Assembly: GCF_017315705.1 (NCBI RefSeq)
Contig: NZ_JAFLRF010000002.1
Coordinates: 415,548 to 479,547, forward strand
Length of the DNA: 64,000 nucleotides
Origin: Trinickia mobilis
Lineage (GTDB): Bacteria; Pseudomonadota; Gammaproteobacteria; Burkholderiales; Burkholderiaceae
Direction: 5' to 3'
A model generated the notes under the pieces. That model did no database searches. It was not told the DNA's origin and saw nothing but the letters and a program-made list of their open reading frames with translations. This document shows positions 1 through 8,576 of this stretch, in pieces (the stretch's first letter is position 1; each line of letters starts with the position of its first letter). The translations under genes were made by a program, and so were the position numbers.

Positions 1-63
1 AAGGCGTTTGCGACGATGCTCTCGGGCGAAAGCGGAAAGGTCATTCTGGACTGGACGGCTTGA
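1..63 (+). CDS. tdh: L-threonine 3-dehydrogenase, C-terminal end only (partial)
   Basis: Only the last 20 codons are in the window. They read into a tail with SGESGKVILDW before the stop, which matches the conserved end of zinc-dependent L-threonine 3-dehydrogenase (E. coli Tdh ends in a closely similar GKVIL motif). That enzyme oxidises L-threonine to 2-amino-3-ketobutyrate with NAD in the cytoplasm. The body of the gene lies before the window, so its start and catalytic residues cannot be checked. Its usual partner kbl, if present, would also lie upstream. Confidence 0.75.
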   Translation, partial: KAFATMLSGESGKVILDWTA

Positions 64-222
64 TCGATTAAGCGTCTGCATGACAGCGCCGCGAGTCCGG
101 CAAAAATTTATTTGGGGCGCTTGTCGATTCCGCAGTCGCTTGATCGTCGTAGTGATGTGACCATGCTGTTTCAGCAGAGGTTACCGATACGCGAACTTCA
201 CACCCTCCAAGGAGCCGCCGCC

Positions 223-699
223 ATGTCCACGTCAACCGTCAAGCCGATCCCCGAAGGCCACCATTCTCTGACTCCCCACTTGATCTGCGCCGGCGCCGCC
301 GAGGCCATCGAGTTTTACAAGAAGGCATTCAATGCCGTCGAAGTCGCGCGCTTGCCCGGGCCGAACGGCAGGCTGATGCATGCGTCGCTGAAAATCGGCG
401 ACTCGACGCTCATGCTCGTCGATGAAATGCCGGAGCATGGGGCGCTGGGGCCGAAGGCCCTGAAAGGCTCTCCGGTCTTCGTTCATCTTTATGTAGAGAA
501 CGCGGATGCGACGGTCGAGCGCGCCGTGGCCGCGGGCGCCAAAGTCACGCTGCCCGTCGCCGACATGTTCTGGGGCGACCGTTATGGTCAACTGGAAGAT
601 CCGTTCGGGCACAAGTGGTCGGTCGCGACGCATGTGCGCGATGTCAGCCCGGAGGAATGGCCGAAGGCCATGGCCAACGCGTCTTGCGGCCAAGGCTGA
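223..699 (+). CDS. VOC-fold (glyoxalase/PhnB-like) protein
   Basis: A 158-residue protein with one vicinal-oxygen-chelate domain of the PhnB/YdcG type: an early SLTPHLICAGAAEAIEFYKKAF segment (given in part), FVHLYVENADATVERAVAAG in the middle, and a DPFGHKW motif near the end. The ATG at 223 is chosen because a clear AAGGAG lies just before it; an upstream extension to 112 has no such support. Members bind divalent metal or small ligands, but their substrates are mostly unknown, so no reaction is assigned. The C-terminus may be damaged: the frame ends in ASCGQG, while the +1 frame continues as LAAKAEAHLKK, a more natural tail. Confidence 0.85.
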   Translation: MSTSTVKPIPEGHHSLTPHLICAGAAEAIEFYKKAFNAVEVARLPGPNGRLMHASLKIGDSTLMLVDEMPEHGALGPKALKGSPVFVHLYVENADATVERAVAAGAKVTLPVADMFWGDRYGQLEDPFGHKWSVATHVRDVSPEEWPKAMANASCGQG

Positions 700-821
700 A
701 GCGCATCTGAAGAAGTGAAGCAAGCGGGCGCGGATTTCCTCACCTGGAAGTCCGCGCTTTTCATTGGCACACCGGCTCCCGTTAAAGCTCACCTTTCCCG
801 CGGCGCGCGCAACTCGCCGCC

Positions 822-1484
822 TCAACTTCCCGCCTTGGGCTTCACGAACTCGGCCTGGATGCGGACGTGAACGTCGTCCCCCACGGCCGGATACCACGTC
901 CCGAGACCGAACTGCGAGCGGCTGAAACGCCCCTCGGCCGAGAAGCCGAGCTTGTCCTCCTTGGTCAGCGGATCGGGTGCGAAACCGTTGAACGTCACGT
1001 CGAGAGTGACCGGACGCGTCGTGCCGCGAATCGTCAGGTCTCCTGTCAGTGTCCCGGTAGCCTCGCCGGTGCGCTGAAAGCGCGTGCTGACGAAGCGGAT
1101 TTGCGGATAGCGCTCCACATCGAACATATCCGGGCCCTTCACGAGCTTGTCGAGAATCGGCACGTTCGTATCGACGCTCGCCGCGTCGATCGATGCCGCT
1201 ACCGTGCTCGCATCGAGACCGCCTGCGTTCCAGTCGAGCGCGGCGCTTGCGCGATCGAAGCGTATCGTGAAGCGCGAATACTTCAAGTGGTCGACGTCGA
1301 AGATGACGCTCCAATGGTGCGCGTCGAGTTCGTAGTGCCCAAGCGGCACGCGCGCTTCATTCGCGCTGACCGAGTGCGTGACCACCTGCAACGGCGTGCA
1401 CCCCGAGAACAGCGCGGCCGTGGCCGCGATTCCCAGGGCCATGGCCCTGCACGCGGCCGCCTTGCGAATTGCGAGTTGCGTCAT
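822..1484 (-). CDS. YceI-family lipoprotein
   Basis: A 220-residue exported protein. The N-terminus has a charged start, a hydrophobic core (about residues 13-27) and a lipobox-like ALFSGC, so it is probably a lipoprotein cleaved before Cys29. The rest is a YceI/polyisoprenoid-binding beta barrel: GHYELDAHHWSVIFDVDH at the start, a central TGTLTGDLTIRGTTRPVTLD, and a final FSRSQFGLGTW with GDDVHVRIQAEF. YceI proteins form lipocalin-like barrels that bind long isoprenoid or fatty molecules in the periplasm; the ligand here is unknown. It is transcribed alone, divergent from the TetR gene that follows. Confidence 0.9.
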   Translation of the reverse strand: MTQLAIRKAAACRAMALGIAATAALFSGCTPLQVVTHSVSANEARVPLGHYELDAHHWSVIFDVDHLKYSRFTIRFDRASAALDWNAGGLDASTVAASIDAASVDTNVPILDKLVKGPDMFDVERYPQIRFVSTRFQRTGEATGTLTGDLTIRGTTRPVTLDVTFNGFAPDPLTKEDKLGFSAEGRFSRSQFGLGTWYPAVGDDVHVRIQAEFVKPKAGS

Positions 1485-1647
1485 CGTTTTCGGATTCGCG
1501 GGTTCGAGATGGATTCAACGTCGATCATGCCGCGTCACGATAGCGCAGATGTAAGCGCCGCGATAGCCGGCGGAAAAACCTCACCGCGATAAGGACTAAT
1601 GCTTCTCGTCGTTGACATGGGAGAACGAGCATTCTACCTTGTAGCCC

Positions 1648-2289
1648 ATGACGACATCGACCGAACACGCCTCATCGCCGAGCGCTCGCGAGCGCTTGCT
1701 CGACGCAGCCGAAGCGCTCATCTACGCGGGCGGCATCCACGCGACGGGCGTGGATGCGATCGTTCGCGAATCGGGCACGGCGCGCAAGAGCTTTTACACG
1801 CACTTCGAATCGAAAGATGCGCTGGTGGCCGCGGCGCTCGAGAGGCGCGACGAGCGCTGGATGAACTGGTTCATGCAGGCCGCGAGGAAAACCGGCAACA
1901 CGCCGCGCGCCCAACTGCTCGGCATGTTCGAGGTGCTGCGCAAATGGTTTGCGTCCGAGGATTTTCACGGCTGCGCGTTTCTCAATGCGGCCGGCGAGAT
2001 CGCGGATGCCGCCGATCCGATCCGCGTCGTCTCGCGCAAGCACAAGGCGCGTCTCTTGAGCTTCATCCGCGAACTGTTCGACGAGTACGCCGCCGCAATC
2101 GGTCATGACCGCCGCTACGCGGCCAATCTGTCGCGCCAATGGCTGATCCTGATCGACGGCGCGATCGGCGTTGCGCTCGTCAGCGGCGAGCCCGGCGCCG
2201 CACGCGATGCGCGCGCCGCGGCCGAGCGGCTGATCGGCGACGAACCCGGATCCTCGCGCTCGCCGTCCCGGCGCGCGTCGTCACGTTGA
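1648..2289 (+). CDS. TetR/AcrR-family transcriptional regulator
   Basis: A 213-residue one-component regulator. Residues about 13-60 form the TetR helix-turn-helix domain: ARERLLDAAEALIYAGGIHATGVDAIV followed by the recognition-helix region ARKSFYTHFESKDAL (both given in part of the whole). The remainder is an all-alpha ligand-binding region with WMNWFMQAARKTGN and GCAFLNAAGEI, typical of the TetR_C subgroup close to YcdC/ComR-like regulators. It lies 20 bp before the NTF2-like gene and is probably cotranscribed with it, which suggests local control. It is not close to the paralogous TetR trio found later in this window. The C-terminal tail is rich in Ser and Arg. Confidence 0.9.
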   Translation: MTTSTEHASSPSARERLLDAAEALIYAGGIHATGVDAIVRESGTARKSFYTHFESKDALVAAALERRDERWMNWFMQAARKTGNTPRAQLLGMFEVLRKWFASEDFHGCAFLNAAGEIADAADPIRVVSRKHKARLLSFIRELFDEYAAAIGHDRRYAANLSRQWLILIDGAIGVALVSGEPGAARDARAAAERLIGDEPGSSRSPSRRASSR

Positions 2290-2309
2290 CTCATCGATAG
2301 GAGAATCGC

Positions 2310-2789
2310 ATGTCCGCCGCCCCCGAATCCCGTCCGCCGCTTCCGCCGTTCACGCGCGAAACCGCGATCCAGAAAGTCCGCGCAGCCGAAGACGGCTGGA
2401 ATACTCGCGACCCTGAGCGCGTGTCGCTCGCTTATACGCCGCAAAGCGTCTGGCGCAATCGCGCGGAGTTCGTCACGGGGCGCGCCGAGATCGTCCAGTT
2501 CCTGAGCCGCAAGTGGGCGAAGGAACTGGATTACCGGCTGATCAAGGAACTGTGGGCTTATACCGAGAACCGCATCGCCGTGCGTTTCGCTTACGAGTGG
2601 CACGACGATTCGGGCAACTGGTTTCGTTCGTACGGCAACGAGAATTGGGAATTCGACGAGCACGGGCTGATGGCGCGGCGTTTTGCGTGCATCAACGACC
2701 TGCCGATCCGAGAGGCCGATCGCCTCTATCGCTGGCCGCTCGGACGCCGTCCCGACGACCATCCCGGCCTGTCCGATCTCGGACTCTGA
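2310..2789 (+). CDS. NTF2-like protein, DUF1348 type
   Basis: A 159-residue protein with a single SnoaL/NTF2-like fold of the DUF1348 type. Visible hallmarks are [54 protein letters not shown] and FACINDLPI near the end. Family members are small cytoplasmic proteins of about 150 residues with a ligand cavity and no firmly established reaction. The ATG at 2310 has a good Shine-Dalgarno (ATAGGAG). It follows the TetR gene by 20 bp and is probably its cotranscribed target. Confidence 0.88.
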   Translation: MSAAPESRPPLPPFTRETAIQKVRAAEDGWNTRDPERVSLAYTPQSVWRNRAEFVTGRAEIVQFLSRKWAKELDYRLIKELWAYTENRIAVRFAYEWHDDSGNWFRSYGNENWEFDEHGLMARRFACINDLPIREADRLYRWPLGRRPDDHPGLSDLGL

Positions 2790-2958
2790 CCCGCTTGTCC
2801 GCCACCCCGCACGACAGGCTGCGCGCGTGCGCCGCGCGAGTCTGTCCATCCGAGCAAGCCCTCCATACGCCGCGTCATTTCGTTGAGGTAGAGTGCGCGA
2901 CGGGCAGTCTTATTCAAGACAAATACTGCTTTGGCCAGAAGCCGATATCGGAGCGGAC

Positions 2959-3426
2959 ATGCGGTTTGGGGTGGGAGCGAAAAGAGCGGCGCGCGGGTGC
3001 GCGCTACTGCTGGCGTTGACCGGATTGACGGCTTCGAGCGCCGACGCTGCGGATTGGTGCGGCGGCGGCATCTGGGTCGATGCGATGATCGGGTCGCAAC
3101 ACATCCATCCGAAGCAACAGTTTGAAGACTTCAATCCGGGGCTCGGCGTCGAGTGCTGGCTCAATGGCCAGTGGGCGCTGACCGCGGGCGGCTATCGCAA
3201 TTCGCTGTCGCGGCCGTCGTGGTACGGCGGAGGCGTATGGGCGCCCGAGTTCGCGCATTGGGGCTTCGTGCGGCTTGCCGTGATGGGCGGCATCATCTCG
3301 GGCTACAACTACGGCGACTGGGGTCTGGGCCGCAATCACACGATCGGCCCGGTGGCTGCGCCGATCGTGATGGTCGACTACAGCATAGTAGAAGGCACGT
3401 TCGACTGGGTTAAAAGCAACAGCTGA
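2959..3426 (+). CDS. Exported hypothetical protein, probable outer-membrane or periplasmic beta protein
   Basis: A 155-residue protein of unknown function. It starts with a cleavable signal peptide: basic residues (KRAARG), a hydrophobic core LLLALTGLTA and an ASSADA/AD cleavage site near residue 31. The mature part is rich in Gly, Trp and Tyr, with alternating patterns such as WALTAGGYRNS, FVRLAVMGGIISGYNYGDWG and IGPVAAPIVMVDYSIVEGTF that suggest beta strands of a small barrel. Start 2959 is preferred over 2893 because it places the signal peptide at the N-terminus. PagP-like or phage-associated exported proteins are possible relatives, but I cannot name a family. Confidence 0.7.
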   Translation: MRFGVGAKRAARGCALLLALTGLTASSADAADWCGGGIWVDAMIGSQHIHPKQQFEDFNPGLGVECWLNGQWALTAGGYRNSLSRPSWYGGGVWAPEFAHWGFVRLAVMGGIISGYNYGDWGLGRNHTIGPVAAPIVMVDYSIVEGTFDWVKSNS

Positions 3427-3822
3427 CGTATTAACGACGTTCATTGATAAGTTGGCGAGTGCAGTAGGTCTTGTATGCCGCATCAAGTTGCTCGTGGCGC
3501 GGATCTACTACCTGTAACGACGGGTTTTATCCGGCGCCGTAGCGAATCCAAACGTAGTGGAGGCGTGGCCGTGCTGCCCCAACCACTTGGCATCCCACGC
3601 ACCTGGGTACAGAGTCAAAGTTCGGGAATGGCACAACGGCAGGTACTACGCGCGCAGCCGGTGTGTTTGATCTTTTACGTATTGTGCGGTGGGGCAGAGG
3701 GAACCCAGGGGCATACCGCGGTCACGTAAAATGGCGTAGCCACGCTCACCGGCAGGAGTCGTGCCGGTGGCGGCGTCCAACCCAGCGATATCCGGTCAAC
3801 CTCTCGGGTAATCAAAGAACTC
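3427..3822. other. Non-coding gap with a hairpin
   Basis: No convincing gene is seen in these 396 bases; short open frames show no recognisable motif. A perfect 8-bp inverted repeat, CACCGGCA at 3747-3754 and TGCCGGTG at 3762-3769 with a 7-base loop, forms a hairpin without a T run. The gap separates ordinary genes on the left from a set of poorly characterised genes on the right and could be an island edge. Confidence 0.4.
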
Positions 3823-4704
3823 GTGATCAGCAACGAAAAAGAACAAGTGCATCTGGCGCACGCCTATGACGAGGCACGCGGCTATCTCGCCATGAGCCCA
3901 CACGCCCAAGCGCAGTCCTCCTGGCTGAAGAGCATTCGAGACGACCGGGACACGCGGACGTTCTTCGCGGGGGAGGCGATCCGGAGCACCACGGGTTTTG
4001 CGGTTGCCGTGGCCGCGCTGGTGGCTAAAGCCTACGTCGTCTGCGTCGAAAGCGGCGAAGAGGCACTGGCGCCGACGGTCAAACAGGTCGAAGGCCTGAA
4101 GGCCAGCGCCAGCGCGTTGGCGTCTAAGCTGGAGTCGGCCGGCGGGTGGGTCGTTCCCGACGCGCGACGGTCGGAGTTTCGCGAGCCCTTGCGCCGCCTG
4201 GCGTCGGCGCCGTCGACCCTGGCGCCCCGTGCGGTGGGTCGCCCGCCCCTGCTCAAGCGGCGGCAATTCGTCCTGTCGCTCGCCGAGTCGCTGTACGAGT
4301 TGAGCGCCACGTTCCCTATCAAGCTGCTGATGATTGCGGCCATCAAGGGATGGGAGGACACGGGCGAGCGGCAGATTCGCGACATTCTGACCGAAACCGT
4401 CAGATCCTCGATTGCCTCGACGGTGCGCGCGCGGCGTGCGGCGCAGGTTGGATATGAGAATGCCACCTTTGCGCTGCTCAACCGTGTCAAGGTGGCTCCC
4501 CCGACGCTGGTCGCCGCCAAGCGAACCGACACGCGCAGCGACGCCGAAAAGATCGCCGCTGGGCTCGAGCTGTTTCGCAGCCTCACGGACCCGACGGCGT
4601 CGATCTTGATGGTCGACGCCGTGCGCGGCATCGCTGACGAGCTCGGTATCTTGCCTGAGGCGCAGACCGAAGCCGACGGCGGAAATGGCAGCGTTTCGGA
4701 GTGA
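3823..4704 (+). CDS. Hypothetical protein, mostly alpha-helical
   Basis: A 293-residue protein I do not recognise. It begins with GTG at 3823 (MISNEKEQVHLAHAYDEARG) and no strong ribosome site is seen. The sequence is soluble and mostly helical, with Ala/Leu/Glu-rich segments, a central FPIKLLMIAAIKGW that could be a buried helix, and a late AEKIAAGLELFRSLTDPTAS. There is no signal peptide. The next gene, 105 bp downstream on the same strand, has an HTH_39-like domain, and a PIN-like gene follows. Such mixtures are common on small mobile islands, but no function can be given. Confidence 0.6.
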   Translation: MISNEKEQVHLAHAYDEARGYLAMSPHAQAQSSWLKSIRDDRDTRTFFAGEAIRSTTGFAVAVAALVAKAYVVCVESGEEALAPTVKQVEGLKASASALASKLESAGGWVVPDARRSEFREPLRRLASAPSTLAPRAVGRPPLLKRRQFVLSLAESLYELSATFPIKLLMIAAIKGWEDTGERQIRDILTETVRSSIASTVRARRAAQVGYENATFALLNRVKVAPPTLVAAKRTDTRSDAEKIAAGLELFRSLTDPTASILMVDAVRGIADELGILPEAQTEADGGNGSVSE

Positions 4705-4809
4705 ATTTCCGCCGGCGCGAATTCGCCGCCGGGCGGCAGGTTTTTCGTAGCAGCAAACGCGGGGCGGTCGCCGACCATAGCGTCCATCTTGACCACCCTG
4801 AGAAGTCGC

Positions 4810-5199
4810 ATGGACGCAGAACTCAGCAAAAAGAACCGAGCCGCATTTACTGCCATTCTGGATCGCATTCCCGGCAATAGCGCCGCGTGTCAGCGGGCGC
4901 GCATGCTCGCCGCGATGCGCCAGTTTGAAGAAGTCACGACGCTCGAGGCCATGCGCTTCCTGGACGTCTACGATCCGCGACCGCGCGTCTATGAATTGCG
5001 CCGCGAGGGATACTGGATTCGCACGACCTACGCGATGCAGCCGACCGAAAGCGGAGTGGTACATGCCGTCGGTGCCTACTCGCTCGCGGAACACAACAGC
5101 GCGCTTACGCGACCCTCACGAAACGAAGGGTGGATGCAAATGGCACTTCCGTGGAGTCCGGCATCCCTCGAAGGCTGGGTGGCGAGCGCCCCTGCATGA
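4810..5199 (+). CDS. Helix-turn-helix protein, HTH_39-like
   Basis: A 129-residue protein. The recognisable part is a short winged-helix segment, EVTTLEAMRFLDVYDPRPRVYELRREGYWI (given from about residue 40), whose pattern TTLEA..-LDV-..-R..ELR..GY is that of the HTH_39 family found in phage and island genes, where it is used for DNA binding. The remainder, ending MQMALPWSPASLEGW, has no clear relative. ATG 4810 is preferred over a TTG seven codons upstream, as MDAELSKKNR gives a natural start. It could be a regulator or a small replication-associated factor of an integrated element. Confidence 0.65.
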   Translation: MDAELSKKNRAAFTAILDRIPGNSAACQRARMLAAMRQFEEVTTLEAMRFLDVYDPRPRVYELRREGYWIRTTYAMQPTESGVVHAVGAYSLAEHNSALTRPSRNEGWMQMALPWSPASLEGWVASAPA

Positions 5200-5564
5200 C
5201 GTCGGCCCCGACCCGTGAACTTCTCTTTGTGCCGGGGCGGTATCTCGGGCCATTTACGGGCCTGGAGTAGCGCACGACGGATGACTACGCTCATTCTCAG
5301 CAATGTGAGCGTGCCGAAGCACCAGCAAGCCAACGTCGGGTCTTCCTCCTGCCGCCCGACGGCGAATTTCATGGTCGTTGGAGGGTGATGCGAGGCACTC
5401 ACTCAGGTGGGACGGCTCGCACCAAGCGAAGCTCGGTGCCGAGCATGGCGCGCCGCGAAGCATTGACACGCTTATCGTCGCCAAGGCGGCGGGCATCCGA
5501 AGTGCGTTCCGCGCGGCATATTTGCATGAGCCACACTGCGGCAGAGCCGGATCAAAACTACTGA
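5196..5564 (+). pseudogene. Possible broken reading frame after the HTH protein
   Basis: An ATG overlaps the stop of the preceding gene (ATGA at 5196-5199). It opens a frame of 24 codons (MTSAPTRELLFVPGRYLG at the start), stops at an in-frame TAG at 5268-5270, and then stays open to 5564, with a coding-like stretch RRVFLLPPDGEFHGRW. Translational coupling followed by a single stop suggests a gene with a nonsense mutation. No homology is recognised, so chance is a real alternative. Nothing else is seen between 5200 and 5617 apart from the inverted repeat CTGAACATT/AATGTTCAG around 5561-5585. Confidence 0.25.
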
Positions 5565-5617
5565 ACATTGGCGGTAATGTTCAGTAGCGGGAAAAAGATC
5601 ACAAAAACTGTCTAAAA

Positions 5618-6868
5618 ATGATCCGGCGTATGGAAGAATCGGCTGCATTTCCATTACCGTGCATGCGCTATATGGACCAGGCAATTCTCGACGACCTTCA
5701 GCATGGCCGGATAGGGGCGATCGCGCTCGACACCGAAGTATTCGACGCGAAACAGCTCAATCTGGAAACGGGGCTGCTGAAGCGAGTCGCACAGTTTGTC
5801 GACAGCGAAATCACCGTGTTGCTGCCCGATGTAGTCGCCAGCGAGGTCGAGGCCCATCTGAGGCAGGCCGCAAGCGAAGCGCAGGGCAAGCTCAAGCGCG
5901 CGATGCGTCTGATGGAGCAGGCGCAGCTGCTGTCGCTGGTCGATGGCGCGACGCCGGCGAAGCAGCTACTCGAGCGGATCGCCGAACCGGCGGCCGCAAC
6001 CGAAGTGGCGAGCGAGCGCCTGGCGGCCTGGATCGAACGCTCGGGCGCCGTGGTCCTCCACGCCGGCGAACATGTGACGCTGGATCAGGTCCTGCTCCGG
6101 TACTTCGATGCGAAGCCGCCTTTTGCGGCAAGCGGTCCGAAGAAGAATGAGTTTCCGGATGCGGTCGCGCTGCTGACGCTTGAAGGGTGGGCCGAACAGC
6201 AGCAGCGCAAGGTGCTGGTAGTCTCAAACGATCCCGACTGGGTCCGGTACTGCGCAACGAGCCCGGGACTCGTCGTGGTTCGCGATCTCGCGGACGCGCT
6301 GGGTGCGTTCCAGGGCGAGACCGCGCGTTATGCGTGCCGCTGGGTGTGTGAGTCGCTGGCCCTGGGCGGGGTATCCCGCGTACGCGATCCGCTCAACCTG
6401 GAAGCGGCCCTGCTGTACGCGCTGCAGATGCATAGCGAGCGGATCGAATTCGCGATCGAGGCGGACTCGCAGTTCTACTTCCAGGAAGACACGGTAGAGC
6501 CAGACTTTGAGGACGTCGAGCTGCCCGATCCCGTGAAGGCGGAAGAGTTGTTCGAAGCGGTGGACTATGGGAAAGGGTACGTGGTGCTGCAGGTCGAAGG
6601 CACGGCACGCGCCCGTGTCGCGAGCTACTTCAAGTTCCAGCGCTACTACTCATCGGACGGCGATTACCTTCCGATGGGTCATGGCTCAGTCGTGCGAAAT
6701 GAGCAGATCCGGTTCCGCGCGCTCGTAACGCTCACCGGCGATATCCCGGCCCGCATGGCAGTAGATGAAGTCGAGATCCTGACCGGACTCCATCACATGG
6801 AGCTTGGCACGATCGGGCCTGACTGGCTCGGCGACCCCGACCATTCTGATGCGGGCGATACGGAGTGA
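5618..6868 (+). CDS. PIN-like domain protein (DUF4935-like), putative nuclease
   Basis: A 416-residue cytoplasmic protein. The N-terminal 200 residues look like a PIN nuclease: IALDTEVFD at residues 35-43 gives the first acidic residue, LPDVVASEVEAHL the second cluster, KNEFPDAVALLTLEGWA the third, and VLVVSNDPDW the last acidic cluster. These spaced Asp/Glu residues would bind Mg or Mn. The C-terminal half is rich in beta strands and acidic residues and has no name that I know. Large stand-alone PIN-like proteins of this kind occur in stress and anti-phage islands; no antitoxin is seen adjacent. An internal ATG at 5663 or 5672 could be the true start. Confidence 0.7.
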   Translation: MIRRMEESAAFPLPCMRYMDQAILDDLQHGRIGAIALDTEVFDAKQLNLETGLLKRVAQFVDSEITVLLPDVVASEVEAHLRQAASEAQGKLKRAMRLMEQAQLLSLVDGATPAKQLLERIAEPAAATEVASERLAAWIERSGAVVLHAGEHVTLDQVLLRYFDAKPPFAASGPKKNEFPDAVALLTLEGWAEQQQRKVLVVSNDPDWVRYCATSPGLVVVRDLADALGAFQGETARYACRWVCESLALGGVSRVRDPLNLEAALLYALQMHSERIEFAIEADSQFYFQEDTVEPDFEDVELPDPVKAEELFEAVDYGKGYVVLQVEGTARARVASYFKFQRYYSSDGDYLPMGHGSVVRNEQIRFRALVTLTGDIPARMAVDEVEILTGLHHMELGTIGPDWLGDPDHSDAGDTE

Positions 6869-6932
6869 GTGCAGTGTCGCAGGACGGCCGCGGACGCGAG
6901 CCGTCGTGGACGAACCTCAAGGCAAAAACGGT

Positions 6933-7421
6933 ATGACGGGCTGGCAGGATTTTGCGGTGGTGATGCTGTCGTCGGCCGGTGTGAGCGTTGTCTTGACACC
7001 TGCGTTGGTCTGGCTGTTGCACACCTGGATCGGTGAGCGCGTGCGCGGGGCGATCCAGGCCGAGTACGCGGAAAAGCTCGAAAGCCTGAGAGCACAGCTG
7101 CAGGCCGATGCAGCGCTGAAGCTGGAAACCTACAGGGCGACGCTGAAAGGGCAAGGCGACGCCGAGCTGGAGAAGCTGCGCGCGTCCCTGGCGATCGCCG
7201 AACCGGGAACAACGAAGCTTTCCAACGGTTCAAACAGCAGTGAAAGCGATGCCGTTGAATTCGCGTCCGCAGGTACCCGCGCAGAACTGGAACGGCGGAG
7301 ACGATCCAGCAATCCTGGCGGGCATCGGTGGAATCGTAGAAGCAATACGGCGCTGCCACCCGACCGCGCGGCTCGAACCATTATCCAGCAAGGCTCTCCC
7401 GTTCCTCTGCGAACTGCGTGA
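6933..7421 (+). CDS. Membrane-anchored coiled-coil protein, C-terminus probably frameshifted
   Basis: A 162-residue frame from ATG 6933. Residues about 8-30 (FAVVMLSSAGVSVVLTPALVWLL) are one membrane span. They are followed by a charged heptad-like helix: VRGAIQAEYAEKLESLRAQL, LKLETYRATLKGQG and AELEKLRASLAIAE. This layout matches a widespread type of phage or island hypothetical protein of about 200-250 residues. After LAIAE the reading becomes low-complexity and basic. A different frame (7240-7455) is open there and ends in FLCELRDREVAHL, so the original 3' part is probably shifted. Its role is unknown; it lies 65 bp behind the PIN gene and may be cotranscribed. Confidence 0.5.
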   Translation: MTGWQDFAVVMLSSAGVSVVLTPALVWLLHTWIGERVRGAIQAEYAEKLESLRAQLQADAALKLETYRATLKGQGDAELEKLRASLAIAEPGTTKLSNGSNSSESDAVEFASAGTRAELERRRRSSNPGGHRWNRRSNTALPPDRAARTIIQQGSPVPLRTA

Positions 7422-7985
7422 CCGCGAAGTGGCACATTTACCGTCGCGACGGTAACAAAAGTATTGCGGTCTACGTTAATACGCGAATCTTTCGCGACAC
7501 TCGAACAACATATCAAGGACTACCTATCGATGCATCTCGAAGCAATCCCGTACTGCGGCGACGGAATCGGGCATGGGGAAGCGTAGTGATCCGATTTGGT
7601 TTTGCCGACACCCCTTGGTCCGTCGCGACAGCCGGGAAAAGTCAATACTTCTTGAGCATTTTCGCTGATCAGAATTATAAAAATAAACGACTCGCATGGG
7701 GCGTTGTAAATATCTCTAAATATCAGGTCATACGCGGCTATATCTGAAGAAGACAATGCTGACCTATAAACGCCATATTCAGATATGAACAGGCGCGGCT
7801 GCGCTGCGTCCTGGCTGCGCTGTGTCCTTGATTGAGTGCTAATTCAGACATGGCGTGCGCCCCAGATCGGCCCGGCCCCCGCCGATCAAGGCTTACATGG
7901 CCCCCGCACTGGCAGGGGCGACGGCAAGGCGTTGACTCAATACTCAGGCTAAATAAACACACAAATCAAAAATGTACGCCGCATA
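7422..7985. other. AT-richer gap without a recognised gene
   Basis: About 560 bases with lower GC than the neighbours. A frame of 109 codons begins with GTG at 7418 and overlaps the previous stop, but it has no family signature and unusual codon use. The short palindrome CATATTCAGATATG lies near 7771. I see no RNA gene. The drop in GC and lack of genes suggest an island edge. Confidence 0.4.
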
Positions 7986-8013
7986 TTGCAATTGAAAATT
8001 GTGCGGTTATGAT
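7986..8013 (+). promoter_or_regulatory. Candidate sigma-70 promoter for the small gene at 8137
   Basis: TTGCAA at 7986-7991 and TATGAT at 8008-8013 are separated by 16 bp, giving a fair match to -35 and -10 elements. The predicted start near 8020 would leave a leader of about 117 bases before the ATG at 8137. Confidence 0.4.
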
Positions 8014-8136
8014 GACGTCTCTGTAAGGATTTCCTGAACGTTTGATTTGCAAAGGCAAAGGAAATGTTTGCCGCCATTTGCCGCGAAGACGGTAATTAAT
8101 GCTCGCGGCGCAGACGGACTAAATCGAGGAGACGAC

Positions 8137-8334
8137 ATGCTGAGTCCCCATGAATTCGCCACCTTAATGCTCATCAAGGACGCGCCGGATCGGATCGGAC
8201 TGGACCGCGCCGAACTCGACACGCTGCTGGAACGTCAGCTCATAACACTGGAACGTCTCGCGTCGGGCCACCGACGTCCTCATGTCACAAGCGAAGGCGC
8301 TTCCATTCTCAAAGCTGTCGCGCGTAGGCGCTAG
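8137..8334 (+). CDS. Small conserved hypothetical protein
   Basis: A 65-residue acidic-to-basic helical protein beginning MLSPHEFATLMLIKDAPD, with DRAELDTLLERQLITLERLA in the middle and a basic C-terminus. ATG 8137 is preceded by a good GAGGAGA ribosome site; longer starts are not supported. I recognise it as a type of small soluble protein common in Burkholderia genomes, usually annotated as hypothetical. It precedes the phasin gene by 242 bp. No function can be given. Confidence 0.7.
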   Translation: MLSPHEFATLMLIKDAPDRIGLDRAELDTLLERQLITLERLASGHRRPHVTSEGASILKAVARRR

Positions 8335-8576
8335 GGAATTGCGGCGCGTGTCGCTGCAGCACGTGGCGAGTGCGCCGACGAAGAAGTAAGCGAAGTAGCT
8401 TTTGTTGGACTTTAATGTGTAGTGCCTCTTGCTGTAACGACCCTCCGAAGTATTCGCGACGCATGCTGCCTGGCAGGCGTCCTTGCACTTCGGTCCATCC
8501 ATCATCGTCATTCGCCGCGCGACATCCGGTCGATCGGGGTTTCGCGCGGCGGACTGCATCTTGAGGAATTTCAATA

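Noticed and set aside
3796..5094. Long minus-strand open frame of 432 codons
   Set aside because: It is antisense to two plus-strand genes with better codon structure, is full of Arg/Gln/His typical of shadow frames in high-GC DNA, and has no family motif.
7418..7747. Possible 109-residue gene from GTG 7418
   Set aside because: No homology pattern, no ribosome site, and it lies in an AT-richer gap beyond a probably frameshifted gene. Kept only as part of the gap description.
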